From Prunus persica (Eukaryota > Streptophyta > Magnoliopsida > Rosales > Rosaceae), in assembly GCF_000346465.2 (NCBI RefSeq), contig NC_034015.1, forward strand, positions 8,777,744-8,841,743: a stretch of 64,000 nt of DNA, read 5' to 3'. The position numbers and the translations under genes were made by a program. The notes beneath the pieces were generated by a model. That model did not search any database, was not told where the DNA came from, and saw only the letters and a program-made list of their open reading frames with translations. Within the stretch, counting starts at the first letter, position 1, and every line of letters begins with the position of its first letter. Shown here in pieces: positions 43,901-55,377 of this stretch.

Positions 43901-44252
43901 CCCAGTCTTTAGGTGTGATTGGATAGATAGTTCTGGTCTTGTAGTCGACGAACTTGGATTTACCCTTGTAGATTTGAGTAAAATTGGACATAGGAATGAC
44001 CAATTTGTTTTGGCTTCTCAAGTCAAACAAATATTTTTTGTTGACGACCAGATGCATCGTGGTTGGTCGGTAGTGTTATCAATGCCTAATAGAGAATATA
44101 ATGATGTTATTGGTGATGAAGTCTTAGGTGATGTGATAATTGAGTGTGAGCCATTTACTAGAGGGATGCCAAATGTTGACATATTTGATGAACTGGTAGG
44201 TGAGTTAGGCGGTCAAAATATTCGAGATGGGTGTGAAGATATATGGATTTAA
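40922..44252 (+). CDS. CACTA transposase, TNPD/TNP2-type, nearly intact
   Basis: It starts MDKSWMHSDRRS at 40922, the usual start of the transposase-associated domain (to about 41190). One frameshift then occurs (near 41190-41218: the first frame stops at TGA 41216-41218). From there to 43318 the frame encodes the TNP2 transposase core. It includes CPTCGISRWK, ADSPSWKLLDDKWPEFGNEP, LTYNLPPWLCMKRKF-like text, IDVYLEPLIDDL, GYKACPICG and LDVMHIEKNVCD. DUF4218 motifs follow (FRWMYPFERYMKVLK, GCIAERYIAEEA). Intron 1 is 43319-43419, exon 2 is 43420-43525, intron 2 is 43526-43610, and exon 3 runs to the stop at 44252 with a DUF4216 tail (FRCDWIDSSG). The product would cut and join element ends in the nucleus. 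Apart from the frameshift I see no damage. Confidence 0.85.
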
Positions 44253-44329
44253 TGATGCTTATGTAATTGGCAGTGTATGACATTAATTTTGTAATATATT
44301 GTAATGCGATTTCTTCACTTTCTACGTTC

Positions 44330-45816
44330 AAATAAAACACGACGTTATTGTGAATCAGTTATTCAGCATATTTACCGACGTCTTAAAGCAACGTAACAAT
44401 GAAGAACCACGACGCTATTGTGAAGCAATTATTCAGGATATCACGTCGGTGAAGGATTAAGAACCGCCATGTAATTCAGAATAACACGACTCCAATCCCA
44501 TAATACCGACGTCTAAAAAACGAGATATATAATCTGAACGTTAAAAAATACGACGTCATCATACATTTTCCACGTCGCAAGTTCTTTTATAAACGAAGAG
44601 GAACGAAATGAATTCCGACGGAAATTCATTATAACCGCCGTCTAATAACAATTAAACGACGTTATTTGTAATACGGCTCTCATCATAATCTACGCCGTCT
44701 ATATGTTCTGTAATACGGCTCTCATTTATTTGGAACCGACGTTGTTTAGAAGTTCAACGTCGTCTATATTATTAAGTGCGTCGTGAGTAATGAATACATA
44801 TAAATACAACGTCGACTATATAAATGTATACGTCGTAAATAATAACACTGACAACTATTTTCACGTCATATTTTTTAGAAAAATCGAAGTGGAAAATTTA
44901 TTTCACGACGGTTTTTTGTAAATAAGAGACGTAGTAGATTTCAATAACGTCGTCTTCTCATGTATTTAAAGACGTCATATTTTTTCTTGTCGTGTAAATT
45001 ATATTTAACGGCGTAGTATTTTAGTTGTCGTCGTTGTATGTATATCTTGCGGCCTTGTTCTTTTAATATGTGTCATATTTTTCCTTTTTAACGACGGTGA
45101 TTTTTTTGAGTTGGTCGTCTATTCTCATCCTCGACTATTTTCTAGAACTTTAGCAGACTAAACACGTCTGTTTTTATTTTTTTCCGACGTTGTTTTATTT
45201 AACAACGTCTAATATTTATCGTCGTTGTTTGTTTCTGAAAATAGGACGTATAAATTTTGTAATACGACTCTCATATATTTGTAACCGACGTTGTTTAGTT
45301 TTTCAACGTCTACTCTATAAACATATACGTCGTAAATAATGACACTGACAACTATTTCCACGTCATCTTTTATCGAAAAATCGAAGTGGAAAATTAATTT
45401 TACGACGGTTGTTTTTATATATGCGACGTAGTAGGTATCAATAACGTCGTCTTCTAATGTATTTAAAGACGTCATATTTTTTATTGTCGTGAAAATTATA
45501 TTTAACGTCGTCGTATTTGTATTTTCGTCGTTGTATGTCTATCTTGCGGCCTTGTTCTGTGTCATATTTTTCCTTTTTAACGACGGTTTTTTTAGAGAGT
45601 TGGTCGTCTATTATCATCCTCGATTGCTTTTTTTAGATCTTTTTGCAGTACAAAGACGTCGTTTTGTATTTGTTGATGACGTTGTATATTTTAACAACGA
45701 CGGTTATTTAGCGTCGTGGTTTATGAGGGAAAAGATGACGGTGGATTCCACGACCATTGAAAAACCCAATACACGACGGTGATTTACCGTCGTCTTTTTG
45801 CTTTTTTGTAGTAGTG
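44330..45816. repeat. Right subterminal repeats and terminal repeat of CACTA element 1
   Basis: Dense ACGACG, CGTCGT and GACGTC words lie from 44340 to 45800. Two larger near-copies of about 480 bp follow each other: 44690-45120 resembles 45260-45610, both containing CACTGACAACTATTT, CACGTCAT and TCGAAGTGGAAAATT. The final 17 bases are GCTTTTTTGTAGTAGTG. Confidence 0.8.
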
Positions 45817-46140
45817 AGATGTCGGAAGCTTTGATGCTTACTTTAGCTCCATATATATTAATTTATCTACTATTACATTTTTTTTTTCTTCTTAAATTAT
45901 ACTGTGTAAGGATACCAATATGCCCATCTACTAGGTCGATATCCATTCTGACCAAAAAAATTGTTTATTGTAATGGATATGTTCAAGGATTAACATGATT
46001 TTTTTATTATTTCTCTTTTACAAACGACAACATATTTACACGATGCTTCAACTCCATCGGCTAATTATAACTAGATATCGAACCAATTATGAATATAATT
46101 ATCACTATTTATATGAGTTGAACTTAAAACCTCTTACGAC
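45817..46140 (+). repeat. Further copy of inverted-arm sequence
   Basis: TTTAGCTCCATATATATTAA, GGATACCAATATGCCCATC and ATTATGAATATAATTATC match 36285-36560 of the right arm with moderate divergence, in the same orientation. It shows that this flank was duplicated before the recent inverted duplication. CACTA element 1 ends right beside it. Confidence 0.75.
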
Positions 46141-46587
46141 CAGCTATAAAAGTCATACAAGTACAGTGCACTATTTAAATCTATGAGTTCACGTTGAACA
46201 ATTCTTTCGATCCTTGACAATTGCTGACACATAGGAGTTTATAACTTACAATATTGCTGACACCTAGGCGTTTAGAACTTACATTTTTAGGTTTTGCAAG
46301 CTGCTTTACATTTTGCACTTCTTTTCCAATTCAGGTTTCTAGTTTTTAACAACTTCCTTCTTTTGAAATTAGTGAGATCATCGTCCTTCTTGGGTGTGGT
46401 TGTTCTTTTGCATCTATTTCACCGAATTAGTGTCTGTTTAATTACGGTGAACTCAATTTGTACTTAATCCAACATTTTGTTAATATTATATATTAAATAC
46501 ATCTAAATTCATCACTAACCCATAAAAATTTACCTTTCCTTTCCAAAAGGAACATCATGATTTTCTTCATCTGTCTCTGAGTGGTTT

Positions 46588-46660
<73 letters not shown>

Positions 46661-47071
46661 CTCCACATCCAAGATGAACAAGATTTGATACATCCTTTTT
46701 TTCGATTCCAAATTTCTTGATTTTATACTCTCCCCCTATGATTTCCCTCTCATCTATTATAATGTTATTTGCTCAGTGAACTCAAGAATTGTTTTCTGAC
46801 AGTAATTTACTGTCCTCCACAGGGATGGAACCACAGCCAGTAACTTGAACAAAAACTAATGATAAACCACAAGAAGTTGATGCCTTTTGGTTTTTTTCTC
46901 AAAGTGCTATCTTCATCTGTCGACTTTTTTTTGGGGTGATATTATCTGCTGTCTCTGGCAAAAGGTTTTTGAAGAAGAAAAAAAACCTATATGGCCCACC
47001 ATCAACTACAATATTAGGGAACTATTATCTCAAGTTTATTTGTATTCTTTTTCAAGAACAGAACTCAGACC

Positions 47072-47103
<32 letters not shown>

Positions 47104-47460
47104 AGAACAGTACGTTAACCTAAATATATTATTCTAGGGAGACTTTGGAAAACCCCAAGGAAGAGAGAAATTTTTTAAAAGAAGCCAAAATGGACAAAAT
47201 TGCCCTTATTTATATTTGGATTTTCCGAGGAATCCTTTACATTTGCATGTCTTTGATTTGAAAGTTGAGAGGTTTTTCTGTCTTTTTTGAAAAAGCTTTA
47301 GCTTTTTCCAAAAGTGAAATTTTTATATTTTTCCAAAACCTAAATTTACTTAATATAATATATATATAACTTAAATATTTATATTTTTGCACTAAGTATG
47401 CCAAAAATTTGCATTTTAGAAGCTTATACGGATATTTTAACGAATTCAAACTGCAAAAGT
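46141..47460. other. No gene seen; microsatellites and A-rich tract
   Basis: AT-rich DNA. It holds the compound CT/AC microsatellite and an A-run at 47073-47102. A few short open stretches near 46890-47060 are not supported by any motif I know. Confidence 0.6.
46591..46659 (+). repeat. Compound microsatellite (TC)23(AC)11
   Basis: TC dinucleotides at 46591-46636 run directly into AC dinucleotides at 46637-46658. Confidence 0.96.
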
Positions 47461-47479
47461 CACTACTACATTTTAGGAT

Positions 47480-47965
47480 TTGAGCGCCGAAGAGAATTTC
47501 GTCGCGCAAAATGACTTTTAGTCGCACAAATTCAAGCACAACAGAAAATTCATCGCGCACAATCCGTCGCGCAAAGAGCGTGAAGAAAGACTTTGTGTGA
47601 CCAATTTTTTTCATTCGTCGCGCAAAACTGTGCGACGGTTATCCTTCGTTGCACAAAAGGTTCAAGGACGACACAATTGTTCGTCGCACAAACCTTTGTG
47701 CAACGAAAGAAGATTCGTCGCGCCAACACTGCATGACGGATAATATTCGTTGCGCGATTCGTGTCGCAGACATTTGCGGCACGAAGAGTTCTTCATCGCG
47801 CAATTCGTGTCTCCAACGTTTGCGCAATTCGTGTCTCCAAATCCTTTTCGCACGATGAAAGACTTCGTCGCGCATGAATAAATTATATGTAGTTAAAAAA
47901 AAATTTTACCTTTTTTTATTTTGTAAAATGTGAATTTGCGCGACAAGAAAGGTTTCGTCGCGCAA
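47480..47965. repeat. Left subterminal repeats of CACTA element 2
   Basis: Repeated TTCGTCGCGC, GCGCAAAA and TGCGCGAC words in both orientations, for example near 47499, 47552, 47613, 47714, 47866 and 47954. They are distinct from the ACGACGTC words of CACTA element 1, although both contain CGTCG. Confidence 0.82.
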
Positions 47966-48166
47966 AATTTATATATATATATTTTTTATTTAAATTTAAT
48001 ATTACGTTTTTTTTTAATTTTGTAAAAAAATTAATTTGGTTTTTTTTTTGGTAATAAAATGAAATTGCAATAAAAAATGAATTGTAAAGAATACATTTAT
48101 TATATAAAATAAAATAAATGTATACTACAAGAAAAATATTTAAAAAATAATTATGAAAATAAAAAA

Positions 48167-49990
48167 CTAATCAAATAATGTTCCAAAATCTACATTGTCG
48201 TCTGGCACATGCGGCTCGGAGGTCTGGGGGTTTACAGGGGCCATCGTCTGGTGGGGATGCTCGGGGTGGATGGGCTCGAAGGTCGGCGCATCAAAATACA
48301 GGACTGGAATGCCGGACCGTGCGAGGGACTGCAGAATCACCAACATCTGACTCTGAAGAGTGGCCACCTGTGCTGTCAAAGCAGTCACCTGACTGTTTGA
48401 CTGCGCTGATGAACGGGGTCTGGGTTCCCTCTGCCTGGCATTCCCCATCCCTCGACAATATGTCCCCGGCCTCCTCCCGAGAGTCTGATCCAACGTCTCC
48501 GTCAAGATCTGAAACCTAGCATCCTGTGGAGGATCCACAGACTCGATCGGAGTATCGAGAGGAAGTTGGGAGGCGGACTCTTGAAGAACCAACTGGCTCC
48601 TCTCCACCATCGTCGTCTGTTTAACATAACATAAAATATAAAATAAAACATTCATATGATAACCTTTAAACTTGAATGCGTAACATAAGAATTAAAATTA
48701 AATAATACTTACATGAAGGGACTCGGCCAACTCATTCCCAGGTCGAACATAAACGTCGCCAAAGACGTCGATCTCTAGGAATTTGGACCCCCCCTAAATT
48801 GAACAAGAGAAGAAAAATATTAGTATAAAAAAAATAAATTTAGAATAATGACATATTAAAAAATAAATAAAAATTATTTTATTATTACCTGCCGCCGTGC
48901 ATCCATCCTATAGGAGAAGGGCCTAGAACCTGAATGGTGGAGAAGAGTCTTCTTTTTCCTATTGCCCTTATTGACTTTGGCTTTCTTCTGTTATACAAAA
49001 AATAAAACGTATTAGTTGAAATTGAAATGAAATATAAAAAATTAAATAAACATTAGTAAGAAATATATAATAAATTTGAAATTCATATTACAAATTACCA
49101 CAAAAGCGGGCGCTTGAAAATGAGCACAGAGCCATGCCCAACTATCATCCTACCCCTCAAGCTCCTTCGGGCAACCCTCCTGAAGAGCGACTTGCGGATC
49201 ATCAAACGCCTCAAAATAGTGGTGCAAGTCGCTCTTCCACTGTTTGTACCTCTCAAAGAAGAGTCTGTTGACGTACGTCAACGACTCGTCGTCGAGGTCC
49301 TCCAAGTTGTAGTTCGTCTGCAATAAATTAATTACATACATTAAATAATAGAAATATATAAAGTTTGAAAGAAAAAGAATTAAAAGGTAGGATACATACC
49401 GACAACTGGCCGCGAACCTCCGTCTTGATCTCGTCAGGCATGACCTTCCAAGACTTCCGTTGCATCGGGCAATGGGTCCGAACGACATGACCAATGTCGC
49501 GGGGCAAGGAGCTATGCAACTCCGCTGTCGATGTAGCCCGATGTCGCTCATCGTATCTGATGTTGATACAATTGTTGGTCACCCGGGTGACCTTCGCCGT
49601 CTTCAACTACCGACACGGCCCTCGGGTGTTCTTCTTGGCTGTAAAGAAAGACGACATTAATGTTAAATAAATAAAAATTTTAACTATAAAATACACACAC
49701 AAAAACAAAAACAAAAACAAAAACAAAAAAAAAAGAAAGAAAAGAACTGGAGTTGAAGGAAATCTATACCTGGCTATGACCCCGACGCATCAGTCGATGT
49801 GGTGTCAGTGGTGCTAGCGGGCCGATGACGCCGCCTGGCGTTAACACGCTGCGCCACTGATGAAGCCGATGAAGCAGGCTCCTGGGACCTCACGGGACCA
49901 ACTGCCAAGTGGTCCATCAGTGCTGGCGCAGTGGCTCCGAACTCTGTGTAGTCGTCACCGCCCTACGACGTCTAATCAGGTCCGACATCT
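48167..49990 (-). pseudogene. CACTA TNPA-type gene (Transposase_24 family), exons with stops
   Basis: Minus-strand exons, in order: about 49985-49790 (ALMDHLAVGPVRSQEP, ASSASSVAQRVNARRRHRP); 49613-49400 (LKTAKVTRVTNNCINIRYDE, RHRATSTAELHSSLPRDIG, MPDEIKTEVRGQLS); 49320-49105 (NRLFFERYKQWKSDLHHYF, EAFDDPQVALQEGCPKELEG, stop, DDSWAWLCAHFQAPAFV); 48985-48891 (KGNRKKKTLLHHSGSRPFSY); 48795-48719 (FLEIDVFGDVYVRPGNELAE); and 48616-48167 (a C-terminal part with a coiled coil). GT/AG borders are plausible throughout. Stops at about 49597 and 49173 replace glutamine- and arginine-like positions. TNPA-type proteins bind subterminal repeats and bring the ends together. Confidence 0.8.
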
Positions 49991-50820
49991 GCACAATTTC
50001 ATTAATACACATACAAATTAATAAAATATACGAATATTTGTAAGCACATAAAGTTTTATTAAGATTCTTGACCTAGGGTTTGCGATCCGCTGAATCCTAC
50101 ACGATCCTAGAAATACAAGGTACAACATACGTGAGTTTGAGTTCGATCCAACGGTCCGAACATATCAAACCCAGAAATCGCACAATAGAGAAAATACGTT
50201 CGAGACTCAAACGGTAGCCAAATTCCAATCCGAACACACCTACGCGCTCATGACAACTAGGGGATTGCACTGGGACCCAATGCACGAGTGCTACAGTATC
50301 CCACGCGCCGGCAGGGCGTGGGTGTCCAAAGCGATAACAATCGCAAGAAAATTCTAAAAACTAAGGGCCAAGGTTCCTACTCTAAGTTGAAAACATCAAT
50401 TGGAGCCACTATTGTTCTCGGACCTATCTCGAAAAATGGCCGGAAGTGGCCGGAATTTAAATTCAAAAACCGCCCGAAACTTAGGGTTTAAAATCGATTG
50501 CCCTATTGCGACAATTAATGAAATCCTACCCAACCATCATCTAAAGCATCAAAAATAGTCCAAAAATCATACCTCGGTGTCGGATTTGGTGGCCGGAGTT
50601 GAGAGAACGAGGCCGGCAAAGATTCGGTGAAAACCAAGCAAATTCCGACGGCAGGCTCGACAGTGACGGTGGGGAAGCTCCGGGGTTCGAAGGTTGTGGC
50701 GGCCCGGTCTAAATTCCAGCGGAGTAGTGGGCTGAGGTGACGGCGGAGAGAAAGAGAGAGAGTTAGGGCAAAAAATCAGAAACTGAGGAAGAAGAAGGCG
50801 CTCGCGTCCTTTCTGAAACT
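49991..50820 (-). mobile_element. Fragment of a gypsy-type LTR inside CACTA element 2
   Basis: Read on the minus strand, 50730-50040 follows the solo LTRs A and B: ATTCCGGCCACTTCCGGCCA, CGAGAACAATAGTGGC, GGACACCCACGCCCTGCCGG, CGTTTGAGTCTCGAACG. It is diverged and lacks the LTR ends. It lies directly upstream of the TNPA exons, where it may supply leader or promoter sequence. Confidence 0.65.
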
Positions 50821-51411
50821 TTATTCGATTTTACACGACAAATAATTAAAAGCTTCGCACAAAATATTTTAAATGAATCTTGCGCGACGAAAAATCTATA
50901 ATTTTCGTCGTGCAATGTTGTAAGTCCGCAAAAATTTGGAATTAGGGTTTAGGGTTTGTGCGATTTTGCACGACGCATAGTCAGGTCTTTCGTCGCACAA
51001 AGTTGTCATTCCGCCAAAATTTTGGGATTTGGGGTTTAGCGTGAGAGAGAGAAAGTGAAGGGTCTGTGCGATTTTGCGCGACAAAGACGGAACAGCATCG
51101 CGCAACGTTGTCTGTTGTTCACTTTGCGTGACGCAAATAAACTATCCGTCGCGCAAGGTTGTGATTCCGCCAAAATTTGGGGTTTAGGGTTTATAGGGGG
51201 AGAGAGAGAAGGTGAAATGTCTTACTGAGATTGCGCGACGAAGAAGTACCCCTTTCGTCGCGCAAGCTTGTGATTGCCAAAAATTTGGGCTGCGTGTTCA
51301 AAAGGGAGAGTGAAAGGTCTAAATGAGATTGCGCGACGAAAACGTACCACTTTCGTCGCGCAAGCCTGTTTTCTGTACACTTTGCGCTACAGAGACACCT
51401 TTTCGTCGCGC
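50821..51411. repeat. Internal block of CACTA-2-type subterminal repeats
   Basis: Repeated TTTCGTCGCGCAA and TTGCGCGACGAA words spaced 40-90 bp, for example near 50880, 50906, 50985, 51073, 51150, 51230 and 51340. They lie in the middle of the element, between TNPA and TNPD, rather than near the ends. Confidence 0.75.
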
Positions 51412-51474
51412 AAACCCTAAACCCTACCTAAACCCTAAACCCTAAACCCTAAACCCTAAACTCTAAATCCTAAA
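51412..51474. repeat. Interstitial telomere-type repeat (CCCTAAA)n
   Basis: AAACCCT units repeat about eight times with small errors (ACCCTACCTAAACCCTAAAC). This is the plant telomere sequence, here inside a transposon between two repeat blocks. Confidence 0.9.
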
Positions 51475-52035
51475 CTAGTTTCAATGATCCAACCGGCAAA
51501 CTTTTTTTTTTATACTTCGAGATCGTATACGCCGAAAAACGGAAAAAACAAACATTAAGAGATCAAGTAACGGGACAAAACTTTTCGACGGTTATAAATG
51601 AAAAGTCATGATTTAACGGTTATTTTAACTCCGATTTTGATGATTTTTTACAACTACATTTCTTGACCCTATATGAATACAATGACTTGATCTTCAATTA
51701 AATATTTTTACACTAGGAGATACCACATAATCTTATGTTATATTTAACGAAAGTATAAATAAACTTTTCATTGTTGGTGAATATATGGTTTTGATGGCAT
51801 CCGCATTCTACGAAACTAGTTTCAGTAATCCAGCCGTCAAGCTTGTTTGTTTATACTTTGAGATCATAGTCCCCAAAAATCGGAAAAAAAAAACATTCAA
51901 AGATCAAGTAACGGGACAAAACTTTTTGATGGTTATAAATGAAAAGTCATGATTTAACGGTTATTTGAATTCCGATTTTGATAATTTTTTACAGCTACAC
52001 TCCTTGACCCTTTATGAATACAATGAACTAATTCG
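51474..52035. repeat. Two direct copies of a 341-bp unit
   Basis: ACTAGTTTCAATGATCCA at 51474 and ACTAGTTTCAGTAATCCA at 51815 start matching units. Both continue with GATCAAGTAACGGGACAAAA and AAATGAAAAGTCATGATTTA. Divergence is modest. No gene is seen. Confidence 0.85.
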
Positions 52036-52084
52036 ATCGAAAATTTCAAATATATATGTCTGTATATATTATATTGCAGTAAAA

Positions 52085-52250
52085 TAATATATAATTGCGC
52101 GACGAGAGATATCCTGTCGTCGCGCAAAATTTCATCACGCGACGGATGTTAGGTTGTCGCGCAATGTTGTAACTTTACGCGATGAGTGGATTCTGCGTCA
52201 CGCAAACTATGCGCGACGAGGAAAGATTCGTCGCGCAAGGATTTGGCGCC
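52085..52250. repeat. Second internal block of subterminal-type repeats
   Basis: TTGCGCGACGAGAG, GTCGTCGCGCAAAATT, TTGTCGCGCAATG and TTCGTCGCGCAAGG lie close together, just downstream (on the minus strand) of the TNPD gene. Confidence 0.75.
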
Positions 52251-52828
52251 ATTTACATATTTAGGTCAAATTGTGTATCATTTTCATTTTTTTAAAATGT
52301 TTTGTGTCAATAATTTTTAAACTTTGTATCAATATTTATTTACCAATGTTTTATAACAAATTTTTTTTTCTTTTTTCATTTTCTTGTATTCGTCAATTTA
52401 TTTAATAATGTCTCACGCGGTTGTTGTTGCGTTGACCTAACTCGTTTGCCCTTTTTCTTTTATAAAGTGAAGTGATAAACTTTCATAAACTCATGAAAAG
52501 TCAATAAAAGTTAGAATTGGATACAACCCCCTTAGGTTAGATTGTTTATCATTTTCATTTTTTAAAAGTGTTTTATCAAAATAATTTTAAAAATTATTAT
52601 TAAAAGGGTTTGGATATATTGATTTACCATTGTTTTATAACTAAATTTATTTTAATAATGTTTCATTTCTCCACATATATAAGGTTTGGATATAACAACT
52701 ACATATATTCAAACATTTGTATTACACAAAATCTGTACACTAACATAATAAAATTACAAAAAAATTCATTATTCATCATCTGAACTATAATAACTTTCGT
52801 TATTGTCGCTATCATCACTTTCGGTCTC

Positions 52829-55377
52829 CTAATCCTCCTCTTCCTCCTCTATAACCATATCATCGCCGTTGCTCGGGCCCATTGCAACATCGTATCGCGG
52901 AAGATCACCGAGGTCAATTGTAATTGACTGAATCGGTATTTCGATTGAAGACACTCCTTGTATTTGAAACGGTCCTTGTATAACATTGGTATCTCGAAGT
53001 GTTTCCACATCATTTTCCATTGAAGATTCTAAATGTTGGTCAGCCACATTGTCGACGTCGTTGTCAGTTGGGTCTAGTTCTGGTATAGCATACACATTCC
53101 TATGATCCATCTTCTGAACAACTTTCCAACCGCTCCCGGCTTTAGGGTCATCTAGATACACAATTTGTGTTGCCATGTTTGCCAAAATGTAAGGGTCGTC
53201 ATCATACCAAGTTCTGTTAATGTTCATAGATAGTAAGCCATGGTCGATTTTAACACTTCCCGGCCTGTTTGGGTTGTTATCAAACCATCAACACTTAAAC
53301 ATGATCACTTGGTATCGATCTTTGTAAAGCAATTGCACGACAGTTGTGAGTTTGCCATAGAAATCAATGTCCGTACTTTCGCCTCCACCTGGGACATGGA
53401 CACCGCTGTTTTGCATACACAACTTGTCATCTCGTGCAGCCCCCAAAAATTTGATGTTGTTAACATTACAACCCGAGAACAATTCAGTGCGAATCGGGCC
53501 AAACGCCAAGTTATATAACTTATCACTGTAAGTGGGGGAATTCGACGATTTCAACTTATTCACCTAATATTATACAAAACCATTCACATGTTAGTTTGAC
53601 AAAATTAAATACTACAATTTATATTTGTCAAATACAAAACACTTATAACTTACAGAATCCAAAAACCATTGTGGAAACAATTCACGGTGTTTCTGGGCAA
53701 CCAAATGTGATGGAAGTTCTCGCTTCATCATCTCTTCATGCTCATGTAAGTATGCCATTATCTCATCACAATTGTTCAGTACGAACCAATGCGCTACCTC
53801 CATGTCATTTCTAGAAAACGACTCTCCTCGTCTAGGATTTTCAAAGGGTCGTGCGCTTTGGGGAAAAACAGAAAGTTTTTCATTTCTCATACCTCCGTCA
53901 TTATTGCGCTGAGGACGATTGAAAGCCATCTCCACATCTTTTAAATACATTCCACAGAAAGTAAGCGATTTATATTGAACCCAAGCCTCTATAATTGATC
54001 ATTCGGGCTTCGCCCTGTTGCGTACACTTTTTTTCAGCTCTCCGAGAAGTCTGCCAAACTAAAATGATATGATACAAATTAGCAAGCCTGTGATAATGAT
54101 GCATACACAAACGATAAGGATTATATACCTTTCTATTGGATACATCCAGCGATAGTTGACAGGACCAGCAAGCAATGCCTCTTCTGGCAATAGATGTCGA
54201 ATACCTACAGAAAGTAGGCGTTGCATAAACACATGGCAGTCATGGCTCTTAAGTCTAGTAAATTTACCCCCGTCAACATTCACCCAACGTGAGATATTAG
54301 AAGCATACCCATCGGGAAAATTTACAGACAATACAAACTTTAGAAACTCTTTTTTGTCATTCGGTTTCGTAGAAAAGAATGCAAGATCCCTTTTAGCTTT
54401 ATCACTGTCCTTATTCATCCATAAACCCCTTCGTATGCCCATTCTTTCCAAATCAAGACGAGTTTTGATCATGTCCTTTGTCTTGCCCTCGATATCTAGA
54501 ATCGTGCCCACCAATGTGTCGAATACATTTTTCTCAACATGCATCACATCTAGATTGTATCTCAATTTGAGTTTTGACCAATATAGGAGCTCAAGAAACA
54601 TAGGCTTGTGCGTCCAGTTCATATGTGTAGAAGGTCTGGTCCGACTAACTATTTTTCCGAACGGAGCAAAATCCAAACGGTTAAGTTGTTCCAAGATCTC
54701 ATCACCGGACCATTCTCTAGGTCTGAGGTGACGCTCTGTGTTCCCGTCGAACTCTTTATTTTTTTCCCGCCACTCGTGGTCCCATGGCAATCATCTCCGA
54801 TAACCAAGGTAACAAACTTTTCCACGTGCCAACCAGAAGTTACATCTTCCTTGCATGCAGGACATGCCATATAACCCTTTGTGCTCCACCCAGAAACCAT
54901 TGCATATGCTGGAAACTCATTCACAGTCCACATAACTGCTGCCCGCAAAGTGAACATCTTCCCAGTTGATTTATCGTACGTGCAAACACCGTTTGTCCAT
55001 AAATCCTTCAGCTCATCAACCAGCGGCCTTAAGTAAACATCGATTGACCTACCAGGATCCTCAGTTATCAAAACAGTCATCATCATGTATTCTTTTTTCA
55101 TGCATTTCCAAGGCGGCAAATTATATGTGAATACGAAAATCGGCCAAGTGCTGTAGTGTTGGTTTAAAACCCTATACGGATTGAATCCATCAATGGCAAG
55201 TCTCAATCTAACATTTCGGGGATTAGCAGCAAATTCGGGGAACGTTCGATCGAACTCTTTCCATGCCTCCCTATCTGCAGGATGCCGCATCACATCATTG
55301 TCTACCCGTTTTTCCTTACGCCATCTCATGTCTGTGGCAGTATGCGTCGACATATACAATTGCTGCAACCTAGGTTT
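52829..55377 (-). pseudogene. CACTA TNPD-type transposase, downstream part
   Basis: The minus strand encodes the TNP2 core (LKPRLQQLYMSTHTATDMRW, FPEFAANPRNVRL, FTYNLPPWKCMKKEYMMM, IDVYLRPLVDELKDLW, FTLRAAVMWTVNEFPAY, YMACPACKEDV). A one-base shift follows near 54825, then YLGYRR, a stop near 54790 where tryptophan is usual, LPWDHEWREKNKEFDG, LDVMHVEKNVFDTLVGT, LKSHDCHVFMQRLL and AGPVNYRWMYPIER. The segment between RHLLPEEA and LAGPVNYRWM is shorter than in CACTA element 1 (deletion in DUF4218). Later pieces at 54057-53612 (stop near 54004) and 53563-52829 (stop after QVIMFKC near 53287) give the DUF4216 tail, ending in an acidic stretch (VIEEEEED). Confidence 0.85.

Larger units (their letters stand above)
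39160..45816 (+). mobile_element. CACTA (En/Spm) transposon 1, left end missing
   Basis: The right end GTAGTAGTG (45808-45816) is the complement of CACTACTAC, the CACTA terminal repeat. The outer 1.5 kb on both sides is full of short ACGACG/CGTCGT repeats, the subterminal binding-site arrays of the family. The centre encodes a TNPD-type transposase. No CACTA end is visible on the left: repeats simply begin near 39160, close to the end of the inverted right arm. The end was probably lost in that rearrangement. Without both ends the copy cannot move, although its transposase could act on others. Confidence 0.87.

Noticed and set aside
46887..47123. Membrane-like short frame before the A-run
   Set aside because: It ends in lysines from the A-run, has no upstream exon or motif, and is probably chance.
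48178..48519. 113-residue plus-strand frame
   Set aside because: Antisense shadow of the last TNPA exon.
54156..54731. 191-residue plus-strand frame
   Set aside because: Antisense shadow of the CACTA transposase, whose minus-strand motifs are clear.
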